This document shows positions 10,245-17,102 of a stretch of 20,955 nucleotides of DNA, one piece after another. A program made the position numbers and the translations under genes. The DNA is taken from positions 1 to 20,955 of IMG/VR virus record IMGVR_UViG_3300043466_003819; one strand, written 5' to 3'. The notes under the pieces are model-generated. The model worked only from the letters and a program-made list of their open reading frames with translations. It was not told the DNA's origin and made no database searches. Position 1 is the stretch's first letter. Every line of letters starts with the position of its first letter. This DNA comes from a virus.

Positions 10245-10269
10245 TGTATAATTTATAAATAAAAAGGTT

Positions 10270-10467
10270 ATGGAGGAATTAATTTTAAGTATTTTACTAC
10301 AGTATTTACTGGTAGGTCTTATTTGTGCAGTATTTATAGACTTTTCCATTAGGGTATTTCGATCAAGTAATCCTTTTACTTTTCTTGAAATATTAATAAC
10401 AATACTAACATGGCCCATCATTGTGGGGAGTTTCTTACAGTCTTTTTTTCAAGATTTTTTCAACTAA
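10270..10467 (+). CDS. Small membrane protein, 65 aa
   Basis: Starts MEELILSILLQYLLVGLICA. Two hydrophobic segments at about residues 4-24 and 38-58 (FLEILITILTWPIIVGSFLQ), separated by a basic turn (SIRVFRSSNPF), predict a helical hairpin in the membrane. Its size and topology would allow a holin or exclusion role, but there is no endolysin next to it. It shares a transcript with the GIY-YIG-like gene 16 nt downstream. Confidence 0.75.
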   Translation: MEELILSILLQYLLVGLICAVFIDFSIRVFRSSNPFTFLEILITILTWPIIVGSFLQSFFQDFFN

Positions 10468-10482
10468 AAAACACAGACAGTT

Positions 10483-11115
10483 ATGTATAGAGATAAAATA
10501 AGCCTTCCCCAGGCCAAAGCCCTAGAATTAACAGGAGAGATTACAATTGTTGATTCTTCACCAGAATCTGTTTTGGCCTACCCCAAGGTAGGAAAGAAGT
10601 GGAAAGAGAACTACATTACACTACAATCTAAATATAGACATATATCTCCAGAAAAACTCCTTACCTTCCTATCGGCAAAATACCTTATAGAAGCACCTGA
10701 AGGATTAGTAGATGAAAATACCAATACATATTCCTGGAGATATTTCCATGGTGTGGAGAATTCTAAGATAAAAGAGAAATCTGTAGATAATATCGAATAT
10801 GTATATATCCTTGTGAATCCCGCCTACCCCTCTCTGGTTAAGGTAGGAATGACCATTCATGATGTTAATAGGAGAGTCACGTCGATAAACGCTACAGCCA
10901 CGGTTGAGGAATGGGTTCCAAAATTTGCTCTTCCTGTAAGGAAGGGTACGGCTATGAAAGTGGAAAAAGCCGTTCATAAACATTTTAGTTCTTCTAGGGT
11001 TTCCTCCGATAGGGGAGGTTCTAGAGAGTTTTTCAAAGTTACTCCTTTTGAGGCTTTTGATAAGATTCGTGAGGTAGGTGCATTATTCCAAGTGGGAGAA
11101 CCTGTTATTTATTAA
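10483..11115 (+). CDS. GIY-YIG superfamily protein with T5orf172-type domain, 210 aa
   Basis: The C-terminal half (about residues 105-190) reads YVYILVNPAYPSLVKVGMT, then NRRVTSINATATVEEW, KVEKAVHKHFSS and a REFFKV strand. That is the order of the T5orf172/Mug113 branch of GIY-YIG nucleases: paired Y-x-Y/V-G motif, Arg130-131, Glu161, His165, and the 'EFF' strand. The first 100 residues (KALELTGEITIVDSS, HISPEKLLTFLSAKYLIE) are of unknown type and may be a targeting domain. Family members are predicted DNA endonucleases; some phage copies are free-standing homing enzymes. No intron or split gene is visible beside it, so a free-standing or anti-competitor role is as likely. Activity is inferred. 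Confidence 0.8.
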   Translation: MYRDKISLPQAKALELTGEITIVDSSPESVLAYPKVGKKWKENYITLQSKYRHISPEKLLTFLSAKYLIEAPEGLVDENTNTYSWRYFHGVENSKIKEKSVDNIEYVYILVNPAYPSLVKVGMTIHDVNRRVTSINATATVEEWVPKFALPVRKGTAMKVEKAVHKHFSSSRVSSDRGGSREFFKVTPFEAFDKIREVGALFQVGEPVIY

Positions 11116-11201
11116 AGTTTATCTCGGAAGAACTGGGAGAGTTTTTAGGATATATATGTAAATCTTGCGCGGTGATTCTATAGAGATAATTGTTATTTTA
11201 G

Positions 11202-11232
11202 TTGCCTCTTTCCTTTTTTCTTCGTATATTTA
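11202..11232 (+). promoter_or_regulatory. Bacteroidota-type promoter for 11255-11908
   Basis: TTG 11202-11204, 20-nt spacer, TATATTTA 11225-11232, then GGTACAATCAAAAAATAA. Its form is closest to the promoter at 1494. Confidence 0.8.
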
Positions 11233-11254
11233 GGTACAATCAAAAAATAATGTT

Positions 11255-11908
11255 ATGAAACAGTTGAAAAATTTATTTCTTTTATTACTTTCTTTATTCG
11301 TTTTTAGTTGTTCTACTTCTGAATTAGACCAGAATGTATGTCTGAATGGAGATTGTTATGCTGAATTTTGGGTTGATACTATGGGACATCCTGGTACTTA
11401 TCAAGACGGGCAAGGGGTTTGGCATATAAAACATGTAGGGTTAAACTACTTTACAGTCAAAGGGCGGTTATCTCCTTTAGATCCTCATTACGTGGTTAAT
11501 AATATTCCCTTAGTTATTACTTCTTTTGATTCTAACTTTTTCTACCTACCAGGTAACGTAGTATGGACCTACCCTGTCTATTCGTACTTAGGACTGTGGT
11601 CAAGTAATCAGATGAATACTCCTATACCTATCGGTACTCAAACCTATACCTTTCCTCAACTCTCACAGCAGACCACCATTATGAATTTAGCAGGATATAC
11701 AATTCAACCCCATACGGACTTTTATGCCAATCAATCAGTATTACAGTCATATTTTAGTACTAATTCCAGATATACGTATACTCCTCAACAATCTATGGTT
11801 TTCTTTCCAGATTTTATAGGACAATCAGCAACTATCTACATTAATATCACTTTCGGAGAGAATAAAGAAACAGTATTAAAGGAGTTAAAAGTAGTATTTG
11901 AGCAGTAG
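11255..11908 (+). CDS. Predicted phage-encoded lipoprotein, 217 aa
   Basis: The N-terminus MKQLKNLFLLLLSLFVFSCS is a lipoprotein signal peptide: basic start, hydrophobic core, lipobox VFSC with Cys19 as the lipidated residue. The mature part is beta-rich and aromatic (GDCYAEFWVDTMG, VWHIKHVGLNYFTVKGRL, YPVYSYLGLWSS, YTFPQLSQQTTIM). A further Cys pair (VCLNGDC) follows the lipobox region. It should sit on the inner face of the outer membrane or on the surface. Phage lipoproteins commonly block reinfection by masking receptors or DNA entry, so superinfection exclusion is a reasonable but unproven idea. It has its own promoter. No family recognised. Confidence 0.8.
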   Translation: MKQLKNLFLLLLSLFVFSCSTSELDQNVCLNGDCYAEFWVDTMGHPGTYQDGQGVWHIKHVGLNYFTVKGRLSPLDPHYVVNNIPLVITSFDSNFFYLPGNVVWTYPVYSYLGLWSSNQMNTPIPIGTQTYTFPQLSQQTTIMNLAGYTIQPHTDFYANQSVLQSYFSTNSRYTYTPQQSMVFFPDFIGQSATIYINITFGENKETVLKELKVVFEQ

Positions 11909-11953
11909 AGTTGCTTCTTTAAAAAAAAGTTCATAACTTAACTATTAATAAAT

Positions 11954-12012
11954 AATTAATAAAATAATAATTAATAAAATAATAATTAATAAAATAATAA
12001 TTAAAAATAAAT
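11954..12012. repeat. AT-only 15-bp tandem repeat upstream of late operon
   Basis: Three perfect 15-bp units AATTAATAAAATAAT at 11954, 11969 and 11984, then a degenerate fourth. The stretch 11946-12035 is almost pure A/T and ends at the first gene of the operon containing the late sigma factor, where a promoter is expected; no -33/-7 pair of the usual type is visible. Confidence 0.8.
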
Positions 12013-12035
12013 AATATTAATATAAAATAAAAAAA

Positions 12036-12209
12036 ATGAGAAACAAGGATTTATTTCAACAGAAATTAGAGCGTTTTGAAGCAGAGGTTAAGAAAATGGG
12101 GTACCTTATCCACAAAAATGAACAGGATGTAGCTTATGATAAAGTTGAAGAGCTTTTAGAAAAAATAAGTGATATGCAAACATTATTAAATACAGAGCAT
12201 CAAGACTAA
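12036..12209 (+). CDS. Small coiled-coil protein, 57 aa
   Basis: ATG at 12036 follows an A-rich leader. The product begins MRNKDLFQQKLERFEAEVKK and continues to DKVEELLEKISDMQTLLN, two charged amphipathic helices likely to pair as a hairpin or dimer. Its stop overlaps the next start (TAATG at 12207-12211), so it is the first gene of the late-type operon and coupled to the HD-domain gene. I recall similar small proteins in T4-like phage genomes near late-transcription genes, but cannot name a function. Confidence 0.75.
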   Translation: MRNKDLFQQKLERFEAEVKKMGYLIHKNEQDVAYDKVEELLEKISDMQTLLNTEHQD

Positions 12210-12946
12210 TGAATCTTTCGGCAGAACAGTTACAGAGTAATTGGGATAGGCATCTAAAAATATTAGATACTTTTATTACAGGAGATCGTAAAGAGAAGTT
12301 AAAATCTCTATATGAGTCTTTAGCAGAAGAAATGATACTTGCTCCTGCCTCCGGTAAACCTTCCTTCCATAATGCCTTCCCGGGAGGGTATATTGAACAT
12401 GTTAACCGAGTTGTTCATTGTGCTTTTAAGACAAAAGAGTTATGGGAAACTATGGGAGCTAATATAGATTTTACAGAGGAAGAATTAGTATTTACTGCTC
12501 TTAATCACGACTTAGGTAAAATAGGGTTCAAGGGGAAGCCTAATTACTTACCTCAAACGGATGCCTGGAGAAAGGATAAGTTAGGAGAAGAATATATTCA
12601 TAATAAGGATTTATCTTTTATGCTTATTCAAGATCGCTCCCTCTTTATTCTTCAGCAAAACGGTATAGCTATGAATGAAAAAGAGTATCTAGCTATAAAA
12701 TTACATGACGGATTATATGATGATGTAAATAAACCTTACTATATATCATTCAATCCAGATTCTAAATTTAGAACAAATCTAGTATATATCTTACACCAGG
12801 CAGACTTTTTAGCCTCTAAAGTAGAATATGATACTTGGAAATCTTTAGGAGGAACTTCTAAACCTAAGGTAGAGAAAACAGTTTCCTCAACAGGTAAAAA
12901 AATAAATGGATCCCAAGGATTAATGGGGTTAGTAAAAGATATATAG
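12209..12946 (+). CDS. HD-domain phosphohydrolase, 245 aa
   Basis: The HD signature is visible in order: a His in FPGGYIEHVNRVVHCA (His64), the paired His100-Asp101 in LNHDLGKIG, His166 in IKLHDGLYDD, and HQADFLASKVEYD with Asp199. This set can bind one or two metal ions, as in HD-superfamily phosphohydrolases of nucleotides or cyclic nucleotides. The conserved FHNAFPGGYIEHVNRV lead-in is what I recall from T4-like phages of Bacteroidota. Residues after about 215 are a low-complexity Lys/Ser tail. Possible substrates include nucleotides or a host signalling nucleotide; neither can be chosen from sequence. It shares one base with the previous stop and lies 1 nt before the next gene. Confidence 0.85.
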   Translation: MNLSAEQLQSNWDRHLKILDTFITGDRKEKLKSLYESLAEEMILAPASGKPSFHNAFPGGYIEHVNRVVHCAFKTKELWETMGANIDFTEEELVFTALNHDLGKIGFKGKPNYLPQTDAWRKDKLGEEYIHNKDLSFMLIQDRSLFILQQNGIAMNEKEYLAIKLHDGLYDDVNKPYYISFNPDSKFRTNLVYILHQADFLASKVEYDTWKSLGGTSKPKVEKTVSSTGKKINGSQGLMGLVKDI

Positions 12947-12947
12947 T

Positions 12948-13247
12948 ATGATAACATTATCAGTTATTTTAGGAGTATTAGTATTAGTATTAGTATTCGG
13001 ATATACGACCTGGAACCTACACCGTAAGGTGATAAGACAAGAGGATATCATAGAATACCAAGTAGGTTATTTAAGAAAGGTTGCGTATCTTATTAGTGAA
13101 TCAAAAATTTATGTTGAACAATTAGATGAGAAAGGCACTTTTAGATCTGATGATGAAGTCGGAGTTTTCTTTAACTTTATGAAAGAAATACAAGACACTA
13201 TAAATGCCTACCGTCTCCCAGAAGATTATGGCAAAACCGCAAAATAA
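12948..13247 (+). CDS. Single-pass membrane protein with acidic cytoplasmic part, 99 aa
   Basis: The start is 1 nt after the previous stop. The product begins MITLSVILGVLVLVLVFGYT, an N-terminal membrane helix (residues 3-23), followed by basic residues (NLHRKVIRQ) that favour a cytoplasmic C-terminal part. The remainder is helical and acidic with a DEKGTFRSDDEVGVFFNFMK motif. That pattern ('GsFesDDEvGffF..lk.iq') recurs, to my memory, in T4-like marine phages next to gene 55, with no known function. Its last 20 bases overlap the sigma-factor start. Confidence 0.75.
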   Translation: MITLSVILGVLVLVLVFGYTTWNLHRKVIRQEDIIEYQVGYLRKVAYLISESKIYVEQLDEKGTFRSDDEVGVFFNFMKEIQDTINAYRLPEDYGKTAK

Positions 13248-13926
13248 AGACAATTATTACTTTACACAAGAAACAGAGGATGCAATAGTAAGATATAACG
13301 CATCCTCTAATCCTGTTTTACGAGATAAGATATTTCAACAAGAAATATATTTCCCTCTTTATAAGTTAGCAGAAAATATTATTCATACTTTTAAATTCTA
13401 CTACTTAGATGTAAATAGTATAGAGGATTTAAAACTAGATGTAGTAAGTATGTTAGTAGAAGAAAAATTACATAGATTTGACTCAACTAACGGGGCTAAA
13501 GCGTTTTCATACTTTCAGACAATAGTAAAGAGGTGGCTTATTAATTACAATAATAAGAATTATAAGAAATTAAAACAAGTAGGATCTTTTGAAGAGATGG
13601 AAGATTCTTATGAAGTAGAAGGTTTACTGGATTCTGAAAGAACAATACCTCTAGCGACAATAGTGAATTACTTTGTTGAAAGTAGTTACAAAAATATGGT
13701 AGAAATCTTCCCTAAAGAGCAGGATCAGAGAGTAGCAGATGCCATACTAACCCTATTTAAAACACGTCATGATTTAGAGATCTTCAGAAAAAAAGCTCTA
13801 TACATCTATATAAGAGAGATGACTGATTGTGAAACTCCTACACTTACAAGGGTACTATCTAGACTAAAAGAAGAGTTTTATAAAATATATAAAACCTACC
13901 AAGATGTAGGATTTACTATTCTATAA
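13228..13926 (+). CDS. 55: T4 gp55-like late-transcription sigma factor, 232 aa
   Basis: I choose ATG 13228 (MAKPQNKDNYYF) over the in-frame ATG at 13204, because the family N-terminus begins with the YYFTQETEDAIVRYN segment. Signature parts are LYKLAENIIHTFKFYYLDV, then LHRFDSTNGAKAFSYFQTIV and KRWLINYNNKNYKKLKQVG, which correspond to the sigma region 2-like core of T4 gp55. In T4 this protein binds host RNA polymerase with gp33 and the sliding clamp and directs late promoters (family knowledge). It is longer than T4 gp55 (185 aa), with a divergent C-terminus (about 125-232) that could hold the clamp or promoter contacts. It sits directly before the structural genes, as expected. Late promoter sequence in this phage is unknown. 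Confidence 0.85.
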   Translation: MAKPQNKDNYYFTQETEDAIVRYNASSNPVLRDKIFQQEIYFPLYKLAENIIHTFKFYYLDVNSIEDLKLDVVSMLVEEKLHRFDSTNGAKAFSYFQTIVKRWLINYNNKNYKKLKQVGSFEEMEDSYEVEGLLDSERTIPLATIVNYFVESSYKNMVEIFPKEQDQRVADAILTLFKTRHDLEIFRKKALYIYIREMTDCETPTLTRVLSRLKEEFYKIYKTYQDVGFTIL

Positions 13927-13959
13927 TATATCTTTCGATATTTATATAATAAATAGACT

Positions 13960-14310
13960 ATGGGATTAGATACAACAATTTTCGGGAAAAAGACAGTCTC
14001 TGATGTATTAAAAGAGATTTACGATAATTCTAAAAATAAAGAAAAGCAAATAAACGCTCTTATTGGAGAATTGAAACCTCTTGTTGAGAACATAGGAGAT
14101 GCAACTTTAGTTGTTCCTATGATTAAAGAGTATTTAGAGGTAGGAGTAAAGAATGATGAGCATCTTATTAAAATGGTAGCACTTGTTCAAAGACTTGAAA
14201 GTGGAGGGAAAGGGTCTGAAGCAGACTTCTTCAACCCAGAAGAGCTTGCAAAGCTAATGGAACAGAGTGAAGAGCTAGGAAAACAAATAGATAAAAAAGA
14301 CGAAGAGTAA
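13960..14310 (+). CDS. Hypothetical helical protein between late sigma factor and baseplate genes, 116 aa
   Basis: Starts MGLDTTIFGKKTVSDVLKEI. The pattern ELKPLVENIGDATLVVPMIK, EYLEVGVKNDEHLIKMVALV and ADFFNPEELAKLMEQSEELG matches, from memory, a conserved T4-like phage protein encoded beside gene 55 and the baseplate hub. It is entirely helical and has no membrane segment. It may be a small virion or assembly protein. Its stop TAATG overlaps the next start. The 33-nt space before it (TATCTTTCGATATTTATATA) is one of the few gaps in the operon and could hold an internal promoter. Confidence 0.75.
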   Translation: MGLDTTIFGKKTVSDVLKEIYDNSKNKEKQINALIGELKPLVENIGDATLVVPMIKEYLEVGVKNDEHLIKMVALVQRLESGGKGSEADFFNPEELAKLMEQSEELGKQIDKKDEE

Positions 14311-15464
14311 TGGCTGGAAGTTATTTTCTAGGGAACACTATAAACAGTGCTGCAAGAGGTAGTACATCCACACCTTTTAATAAATCATCTACGATTTATG
14401 GAAGAGTTCTTGATATAGTATTAGATAATAGTAAAATATTAGATGATACTCAGGGAAATAAATTACCTATAGGAGCTATTATATACCAAGACATAAACAC
14501 ACCAGCTGATCCTACAGGTATTAGTACTTTTGCTCTACCTTCTACAAATAGTGTAAAACAATTTCCACTTATTAATGAGATAGTAATTATACAAACAGGT
14601 CCTTCACCAGATTTTCAAGAAAATACAAGTCAGGTACTAAACTACTACTCTTCAGTGGTAAATATTTGGGGATCTCCACATCATAATGCTCTCCCAACAC
14701 AAGGAGTAGATTTTCAATTCCCTATAGGACAAGGAATCCCTGAATTAAAAGATATAAACCCTTTATTTCCATTCCCAGGGGATGTTTTAATAGAAGGAAG
14801 ACAGGGGCAATCAATTAGGATAGGAGGGTATTCATCAAAAGAAAATCCTATTACAAATAGTAGCAATAATGGACAGCCGTTTATTGTTATAAGTAACGGA
14901 CAAATTAAAACCACTAATGGAATAGATTATATCGTAGAAGATATAAATAAAGATTCTAATTCCATATATTTTCTCTCAAATCATAAAGTACCATTAAAAT
15001 CTGCAAACTCTAAAAGAAAATCATACGATACTGAACCTAAAACCTCAGATCAATATAAAGGAAATCAAGTACTTATAAACGGAGGAAGGTTATATTTTAA
15101 TGCAAAAGAGGAAAGTGCTTATATTTCTGCAAAAGAATCTATAGGATTAAATGCAAAGACATTAAATTTTGATGCTACAGAGTATTTCTGTGTAGATGCT
15201 AAAAAAATTCTTCTAGGGGAGAAAGCAAGAACTGCTTCTCCAAGTGTACAGCAACCGGTAGTACTCGGTAGACAATTAGAAAACTGGTTAGGAGCATTAC
15301 TAGACTCACTATCCACTGTAGCAGATGCAATGTCAACAGCTTCTGCTATCGGAGCAGGCCCTGTTACTCAACTAAATACAACAGGTCCAGCTTTAAAAGC
15401 AACGGTACAGTCTTTAAAAGCACAGTTTAAGTTATTTCAATCCAAAAAAGTATTTACAGAATAA
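14310..15464 (+). CDS. gp5-like baseplate central spike protein without lysozyme domain, 384 aa
   Basis: The N-terminal third (SSTIYGRVLDIVLDNSKIL, LPIGAIIYQDI, FPLINEIVIIQTGP) has the OB-fold feel of T4 gp5 and VgrG hubs. LFPFPGDVLIEGRQGQSIRI at about residues 150-170 is the gp5-type segment leading into the spike. Repeated short strands then follow (KGNQVLINGGRLYFNAKEES, AYISAKESIGLNAKTLNFDA), as in the triple-stranded beta-helix. The T4 gp5 lysozyme domain is not present. The C-terminus (residues 320-384) is helical and Ala-rich. It should form the membrane-piercing trimer under the tail tube. It overlaps both neighbours by one base of TAATG. Confidence 0.75.
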   Translation: MAGSYFLGNTINSAARGSTSTPFNKSSTIYGRVLDIVLDNSKILDDTQGNKLPIGAIIYQDINTPADPTGISTFALPSTNSVKQFPLINEIVIIQTGPSPDFQENTSQVLNYYSSVVNIWGSPHHNALPTQGVDFQFPIGQGIPELKDINPLFPFPGDVLIEGRQGQSIRIGGYSSKENPITNSSNNGQPFIVISNGQIKTTNGIDYIVEDINKDSNSIYFLSNHKVPLKSANSKRKSYDTEPKTSDQYKGNQVLINGGRLYFNAKEESAYISAKESIGLNAKTLNFDATEYFCVDAKKILLGEKARTASPSVQQPVVLGRQLENWLGALLDSLSTVADAMSTASAIGAGPVTQLNTTGPALKATVQSLKAQFKLFQSKKVFTE

Positions 15465-16255
15465 TGGCAAGACTACCGCAAATATCAGGAATTATAGCAA
15501 GACAAGTAGGTAGTATACAGGGTAAAGTATCTGCACAAGTTCAAGATAGGGTTTTAGAGATATTATCAAAATTTACAAGCCAATGCCCTACAGGTAGAGA
15601 GTTGCAAAATATAATTAAACAGAGAGCTAACCTGCTAAAAGTAATAAACTCCTTTGAAAAAAGAATTACTCCACTGAAAGCAACAGCAGATAAGTTAAGT
15701 ATTGCAATAACAGCAGCAAGAGTACTTACACGTCTATTAAAAGCCACACCACTACCCACTACCCTAGGTACACCACCAGGCCCAGCAGGAGGAGTTATTT
15801 TTAGTTTAAGTGTAGGTAAGGTAGTCACAGTAGGAGATAGGTTAGCAACAATAAACAAAATACTCGATTCCCTAGAGGCAGATAAGGTAGGCATACTAGG
15901 AGTTGTAGATTCAGTCTCTTCTACATTAACTTCTTTAAAAAACAGACTAAATGCAATTGATCTAGCAATTCAAGAATGTAGTAAAGAATCCCCAGACCTA
16001 CCAGAAATACTAGCAACTACACAACCAAAAGAAAACACAGGTTCAGAAGGAACACCTGATGCAAATTACGAATATAAAGGATATACCCTAGCAATTATAC
16101 AAGATCCAAACTCACCTCAAATAGCACCAAGAAGGTATGCTGTAGCAAGAGATAGAAGAGGAATTGTAGTGTTAAAAGGGCAACCGTCTTTTAGTTCTTC
16201 TGTGGACGTATTATTAGATGAAATTAAATTTAGGATAGATAATCAATTAGCATAA
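15464..16255 (+). CDS. Virion structural protein, likely baseplate/tail, 263 aa
   Basis: Starts MARLPQISGIIARQVGSIQG. Residues 1-180 are mostly helical with heptad-like stretches (LLKVINSFEKRITPLKATAD, VSSTLTSLKNRLNAIDLAIQ) around a Pro/Gly-rich turn (TTLGTPPGPAGG). A conserved beta-type tail follows: YKGYTLAIIQDPNSPQIAPR, RYAVARDRRGIVVLKGQPSF and DVLLDEIKFRIDNQLA. I recall this tail from structural genes of T4-like marine phages. Its position between the spike and gp25-like genes fits a baseplate component. Exact role unknown. Confidence 0.75.
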   Translation: MARLPQISGIIARQVGSIQGKVSAQVQDRVLEILSKFTSQCPTGRELQNIIKQRANLLKVINSFEKRITPLKATADKLSIAITAARVLTRLLKATPLPTTLGTPPGPAGGVIFSLSVGKVVTVGDRLATINKILDSLEADKVGILGVVDSVSSTLTSLKNRLNAIDLAIQECSKESPDLPEILATTQPKENTGSEGTPDANYEYKGYTLAIIQDPNSPQIAPRRYAVARDRRGIVVLKGQPSFSSSVDVLLDEIKFRIDNQLA

Positions 16256-16272
16256 CATAACTATTTATTAAT

Positions 16273-16692
16273 ATGAAGGTAGAACTTTTTATAAAATTGA
16301 TAAAGGAAGCAGTAAGAGAGGTAGTTCGAGAAGAACTTCCTACCCTTCTTTCTGAGAATTTTAGTCAAACAAAAACAACAGCACCAACAGTACAGCAGGT
16401 TACTAAGTACGAAAAGTATACACCGACTAGAACAAGACCTGTAAGAACAGGAGATCCAATTATGGATATCTTAAATGAAACAAGAGCTTCAATGACACAG
16501 GAATCGTATAGAGACCTAGTAAGTGCAACTTCTGATATAGTACAAGCACCAGGATTAGGTATGAACATAGAAACAAACTTTCCTTCAGGACCGGCACCAG
16601 GATTAGATTTAAGCAGTTTAAGTTTCGTTAAGAATGCAGGAGCAGTTTACAAAGCATCAGTAGAAAAAGATAAAGCAAGATTCGGAGGATAA
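16273..16692 (+). CDS. Hypothetical virion-associated protein, 139 aa
   Basis: Starts MKVELFIKLIKEAVREVVRE, an amphipathic helix of about 25 residues. A low-complexity Thr/Pro/Arg linker follows (KYEKYTPTRTRPVRTGDPIM) and then a more conserved-looking end (LSSLSFVKNAGAVYKASVEK). The architecture (helix, disordered linker, C-terminal peptide) suggests an assembly or internal virion protein. It overlaps the gp25-like start by one base (TAATG). No family recognised. Confidence 0.7.
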   Translation: MKVELFIKLIKEAVREVVREELPTLLSENFSQTKTTAPTVQQVTKYEKYTPTRTRPVRTGDPIMDILNETRASMTQESYRDLVSATSDIVQAPGLGMNIETNFPSGPAPGLDLSSLSFVKNAGAVYKASVEKDKARFGG

Positions 16693-17102
16693 TGGCATTT
16701 AACGTACAGCAGATAAATCCACTAGATCTACAACCAAGTGTTGGAGTAGGTGTAAGTATACCTTTTACATCAGATCAAGTATTTACAACCACTTATACAA
16801 CACGGGATGCAATAAAGGTAAATCTTATAAACTATCTCTTAACAGAACAAGGAGAGAGGTTTCTTAACCCAGAAGTAGGTGCAGGATTAAGGCAATTTAT
16901 TTTTGGACAAAATACAGAAGATACTTCTGAAAGTGTTAAAGAAGTTGTACAAGCAGGGATTGACAGATGGTTCCCTAACATAACAGTAAATCAGCTAACT
17001 ACACAACCATCACCAGATACAAATACGTTTACGTTATATATAAATTATAGTATAAACTTGACAAATATACAGGATGAATTGTTAATAAATTTTGAACAAT
17101 AA
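16692..17102 (+). CDS. 25: gp25-like baseplate wedge protein, 136 aa
   Basis: The core TTRDAIKVNLINYLLTEQGE and RFLNPEVGAGLRQFIFGQNT is the gp25/GpW family signature, seen in contractile-tail baseplates and type VI secretion (TssE). Length is close to T4 gp25 (132 aa). The C-terminal half (IDRWFPNITVNQLTTQPSPD, YINYSINLTNIQDELLINFE) forms the expected beta part. In T4, gp25 sits in the wedge core with gp6 and gp53 and contacts the sheath initiation ring. Here it lies directly before the gp6-like gene, the usual pairing, with a one-base overlap. Confidence 0.9.
   Translation: MAFNVQQINPLDLQPSVGVGVSIPFTSDQVFTTTYTTRDAIKVNLINYLLTEQGERFLNPEVGAGLRQFIFGQNTEDTSESVKEVVQAGIDRWFPNITVNQLTTQPSPDTNTFTLYINYSINLTNIQDELLINFEQ

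Noticed and set aside
5004-10261. TATAAATA motifs at 5004-5011 and 10254-10261 as T4-type late promoters
   Set aside because: The motif is common by chance in AT-rich DNA and does not sit before the structural genes; one copy lies at a tRNA-like gene, the other behind an ordinary early-type promoter.
14714-15894. Minus-strand ORFs inside the baseplate genes (66, 65 and 117 aa)
   Set aside because: They lie opposite strong plus-strand structural genes, have no leader or promoter, and are shadow translations.
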